Below are positions 61,512-64,000 of a DNA stretch of 64,000 bases, one piece after another. Location: contig CAWJXB010000006.1 of NCBI GenBank assembly GCA_963846775.1, positions 2,220,795 to 2,284,794 of the forward strand, written 5' to 3'. Position 1 is the first letter of the stretch, and each line of letters begins with the position of its first letter. Source of the DNA: CAVYXA01 sp963846775. GTDB lineage: Bacteria > Verrucomicrobiota > Verrucomicrobiia > Chthoniobacterales > UBA10450. The notes below the pieces were generated by a model that worked only from the letters and a program-made list of their open reading frames with translations, was not told where the DNA came from and did no database searches. Both the position numbers and the translations under genes were made by a program.

Positions 61512-61641
61512 GAGCACAGGCTGCCAGCCTGTAGTTGCCGGCAGCCCTGCCGGCAACATCTTTGGACACGCAATTCCGAGGTGACGCTTTTTTCCCGGTC
61601 TCGGCAAGCTGCCGAGACCGACGGGCTGCCAGCCTGTGCTC
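61512..61641. repeat. CAGGCTGCCAGCCTG-type inverted repeat element, copy 2
   Basis: 130 bp with inverted ends GAGCACAGGCTGCCAGCCTG and complement of GGGCTGCCAGCCTGTGCTC; internal hairpins GTTGCCGGCAGCCCTGCCGG and GGTCTCGGCAAGCTGCCGAG. It lies between the convergent transketolase and dnaB genes and could act as a bidirectional terminator. Confidence 0.65.
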
Positions 61642-61657
61642 GCTGGAATAGCTGCTG

Positions 61658-63148
61658 CTAAAACGCTTCTCGGGGCTCTTCCACGTTGCGCGCGCGAGTT
61701 TCGAAGCGCGTAAACTCCTTCAGGAACGTCAGCGGAATCTCGCCGACCGGACCATTGCGCTGCTTGGCGATGATCAATTCGGCTTCACCCGCTTTTTCCG
61801 CGCGCGCTTCCTCGTCTTCTTCGTAAATCTCCGGCCTGACAAGCAATCCGACTAGATCGGCGTCCTGTTCGATGGAGCCCGATTCGCGCAAATCGCTCAA
61901 ACGCGGCTTGCCGCCAGTGCGTTGCTCGGGTTGTCGATTCAACTGCGCCACTACGACAATCGGAATTTTCAGCTCCTTGGCCAGGCCTTTTAGCCCTGCG
62001 GAAATTTCGGAGATTTCCAACTGCCGATTGTCCTGAGCGCGGCGCGATGTCGATCTCAGAAGTTGCAAGTAATCGACAATGAGAAGTCGCACATCCTGTT
62101 GCGCCTTGAGCCGGCGCGCCTTCGCGCGCAACTCGAGGATCGTCAGGCTCGCGCTGTCGTCGATGAAAATTTTTGCTTCCGCCAGTTTTGAAGCAGCTGC
62201 GGTCAAGCTCGGGAAATCGCGCTCGCCGAGGAATCCATCGCGGACTTTCTGCAGATTCACACGCGCTCGCGAACAAAGCAGCCGTTGCACGAGCTGCTGG
62301 CTGCTCATCTCCAGGCTGAAAACGCCGACCGGAAGCTTCTCGTTGATGGCGACGTGTTCGGCGATATTCATTGCGAGCGCTGTCTTTCCCATGCTCGGCC
62401 GCGCCGCAATCACGATCATTTCCGAGGGATGCAATCCGCTTGTCATCCGATCGAATTCGACAAAGCCGCTGGAGATGCCAGTGATACCGCCTTTGCGCTC
62501 GTAGAGCTTCTCGATCGCTTCGATCGCCTCCATTACCTGGTCTTTCATCGAGAGCATCTGACCTTTGAAACGGTCTTCACCCACGGCGAAAATGCTTTGT
62601 TCCACTTCGTCGAGCAGATTGTTCACTTCGTCCTGCTCTTCGTATGCGCGCCGGACACTCTCGGTGGCAGCCAAAATGATTTGGCGCAGAATGTATTTAT
62701 CGCGAACGATCTCCAGGTAGTATTCAATATTCGCGGCAGTCGGGACGAACGTGAACAAGCTGGTGACAAATGCCGCACCGCCCACGCTTTCGAGGAGGTT
62801 TCGGTCGCGCAAGACTTGCGTGAACGTAATCAGGTCAATTGCCTGTCCGGCATTCCAAAGATCGACGAGGACACTATAGATCGTCTGGTGGGCCGGGACG
62901 TAAAAATATTGCTCATTAATTTTCTCAACACATTCGCCAATGGCTTGCCGCGGTGAGAGCAGCATCGACCCGAGAACGCCTTGTTCCGCCTCAACGCTAT
63001 GCGGCGGGGCGCGGTGAATATCCTGCGCAGAACCTGTGTGGGAAATGGGAACAACCTTTTCGCCGCTTCGCGCCGCCGAACCTCGGCCAGCGCCATTTCC
63101 CGCTTTTCGAGGCTTCTCTCCTGTCCATGCGGACGATTGAGTCGCCAT
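61658..63148 (-). CDS. dnaB: Replicative DNA helicase DnaB
   Basis: 496 residues. N-terminal dimerisation domain (RAPPHSVEAEQGVLGSMLLS after a ~45-residue Gly/Lys-rich leader), then RecA-like ATPase: VIAARPSMGKTALAMNIAEH (Walker A), LLIVDYLQLLRSTSRRAQDN (Walker B) and QLNRQPEQRTGGKPRLSDLR. Hexameric helicase of the replication fork. No intein. The ATG directly follows the rplI stop (TAAATG), the classic L9-DnaB arrangement. Confidence 0.95.
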   Translation of the reverse strand: MATQSSAWTGEKPRKAGNGAGRGSAARSGEKVVPISHTGSAQDIHRAPPHSVEAEQGVLGSMLLSPRQAIGECVEKINEQYFYVPAHQTIYSVLVDLWNAGQAIDLITFTQVLRDRNLLESVGGAAFVTSLFTFVPTAANIEYYLEIVRDKYILRQIILAATESVRRAYEEQDEVNNLLDEVEQSIFAVGEDRFKGQMLSMKDQVMEAIEAIEKLYERKGGITGISSGFVEFDRMTSGLHPSEMIVIAARPSMGKTALAMNIAEHVAINEKLPVGVFSLEMSSQQLVQRLLCSRARVNLQKVRDGFLGERDFPSLTAAASKLAEAKIFIDDSASLTILELRAKARRLKAQQDVRLLIVDYLQLLRSTSRRAQDNRQLEISEISAGLKGLAKELKIPIVVVAQLNRQPEQRTGGKPRLSDLRESGSIEQDADLVGLLVRPEIYEEDEEARAEKAGEAELIIAKQRNGPVGEIPLTFLKEFTRFETRARNVEEPREAF

Positions 63149-63718
63149 TTATTCGGTTTCTTTTTTCTCTTCTTTTTTCCTGTGGAAAAGTCGATGTTTC
63201 TTTCTCTTTTCAGGTTCGTCGGTCGCAGTGCTCACGTCGTCGGCACCGCGGTCGCGGGGTTCTTCTGCGGATTTCACCTGAAAAACAAGCTGTGCGGCAA
63301 CATCGTGATGCAACTTGATCGCGACCTCGTGTTCGCCGGTATCTTTGATCGGACGCTCAAGAACAATCTTGTGCCGGTCAATCTCCGCACCGAGTTCGTT
63401 TTTGATGCGGTTCATAATATCCTGCGCGGTAACGGATCCAAAGGCCTTGCCGGTCTCGCCGGTCTCCAGCGTAAAGACGAAGTGCGCCTTACCGATTCGG
63501 CGCGCCAATTCTTCTGCCTCGTTCAGCTCGCGGGCTTCGCGCTCGGCACGCTTCTGCTTCAGCGCATCGAGCTGACGCAATGTGCCCGGAGTGACTTCAT
63601 GTGCTTTCCCGTGCGGCAGGAGATAATTGCGCGCATAACCACGACGCACCTTGACTACGTCCGCCTCGGCACCCAAACCGGGAATGTTTTCCGTCAAGAT
63701 AAGTTCAGTCAAAGGCAT
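63149..63718 (-). CDS. rplI: Ribosomal protein bL9
   Basis: 189 residues from the ATG at 63718 (MPLTELILTENIPGLGAEAD). GAEADVVKVRRGYARNYLLP is the L9 N-terminal signature. The usual ~150-residue protein carries a C-terminal extension of ~40 charged residues (TATDEPEKRKKHRLFHRKKE), seen in related phyla. 50S subunit protein. First visible gene of the rplI-dnaB operon (rpsF, ssb and rpsR may lie beyond the window). Confidence 0.95.
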   Translation of the reverse strand: MPLTELILTENIPGLGAEADVVKVRRGYARNYLLPHGKAHEVTPGTLRQLDALKQKRAEREARELNEAEELARRIGKAHFVFTLETGETGKAFGSVTAQDIMNRIKNELGAEIDRHKIVLERPIKDTGEHEVAIKLHHDVAAQLVFQVKSAEEPRDRGADDVSTATDEPEKRKKHRLFHRKKEEKKETE

Positions 63719-64000
63719 ATCGATTTCTAAAACGCGCTCAGAATTTTTCAATCTGAAGCACTTCCGGGGTGTCGAGTCTAAAATTCAAGCGGGTATTGTC
63801 AATGCGAGAATAAAAAATTTCACAAAAAAAATCGCAATTTGCTCTGTTTGTCATGTTGAGCGAAGCGAAACATCTCTGGCTGACCTTGGGGCGCCCGTCC
63901 GACCAGATAATCAGAGATTCTTCGCTTCGCTCAGAATGACAGGCAACGCGGGCGCTAGCTCAGATCATTCCGAGCTTCATTCGCCCCGCTTCGCTGATCA
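63719..64000. other. rplI upstream region
   Basis: About 280 bp upstream of rplI with no ORF; A-rich between 63780 and 63845 and then the MITE at 63849-63941. The rplI promoter probably lies in the A-rich part. The far end gives no recognisable feature. Confidence 0.5.
63849..63941. mobile_element. MITE with GIY-YIG-element ends
   Basis: 93 bp: TGTCATGTTGAGCGAAGCG... on the left and, inverted, TGTCATTCTGAGCGAAGCG on the right, i.e. the same ends as the GIY-YIG element at 53278-53689, with no gene inside. It lies upstream of rplI. Best explained as a non-autonomous derivative of that element. Confidence 0.8.

Noticed and set aside
1..64000. CRISPR arrays, rRNA, tRNA
   Set aside because: No regularly spaced direct repeats of CRISPR type, no rRNA-like stretches and no cloverleaf were recognised by eye; a tRNA scan would be needed to be sure.

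Overview
The window looks like a chromosomal stretch of a GC-rich soil verrucomicrobium (Chthoniobacterales / 'Spartobacteria' type). This is an inference from gene content: an rplI-dnaB pair, an RsmA-Nudix fusion, Delta-60 repeat proteins with Pro/Thr tails, VPS10-like and DUF885/DUF1579 families, and many short palindromic repeats. There is no rRNA or tRNA to confirm it, and I saw no tRNA or CRISPR array.

Layout. 1-800: 3' part of a metallophosphoesterase gene. 794-6824: a defence island. Its core is a five-gene operon in which every stop overlaps the next start: an N4/N6 DNA methyltransferase, a BglII-like small endonuclease, a ParB-like HTH protein, an SNF2 helicase and a DUF3883 nuclease. 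I do not know a named system with this composition; it is the best candidate for an undescribed system. 6787-14600: an accessory zone with an acyltransferase, a Ski2-like helicase with an unknown partner, two HicAB toxin-antitoxin modules, several small genes, six-copy ~80 bp interspersed repeats (one copy lies further on at 25.4 kb), 19-bp palindromes and truncated duplicates of neighbouring genes. 14600-24700: CPBP protease, ABC-F ATPase, phospholipase D-like protein, DUF885 hydrolase, TolB-like protein, adenylate-cyclase/TPR protein and a membrane methyltransferase. 24400-38800: two wrecked DUF202 genes, a quinone oxidoreductase, membrane and periplasmic small proteins (including a paralogous pair, each with its own terminator), a Na+/H+ antiporter, GNAT, a Delta-60 protein, an MsrB-like pseudoenzyme, a 1035-aa VPS10-like protein and a TlpA-like thioredoxin. 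38900-55200: metabolic and transport genes (HAD, DapA family, TAP-like hydrolase, PLP decarboxylase, cupin, Aas-like acyltransferase/synthetase, MFS) and two GIY-YIG mobile elements with inverted repeats. 55600-64000: L,D-transpeptidase, RsmA-Nudix, YcjF-like protein, transketolase, DnaB and L9.

Two themes cut across the window. First, at least a dozen otherwise healthy genes are split by exactly one extra base, usually in a short homopolymer and always in the same direction (+1). That points to uncorrected insertion errors in the underlying reads rather than decay or programmed frameshifting, so those genes should be read as probably intact. Second, the spacers are crowded with several distinct families of short hairpin or inverted-repeat elements, and gene fragments have been duplicated and rejoined at them. 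GIY-YIG proteins are the only visible enzymes that could mobilise any of these families.
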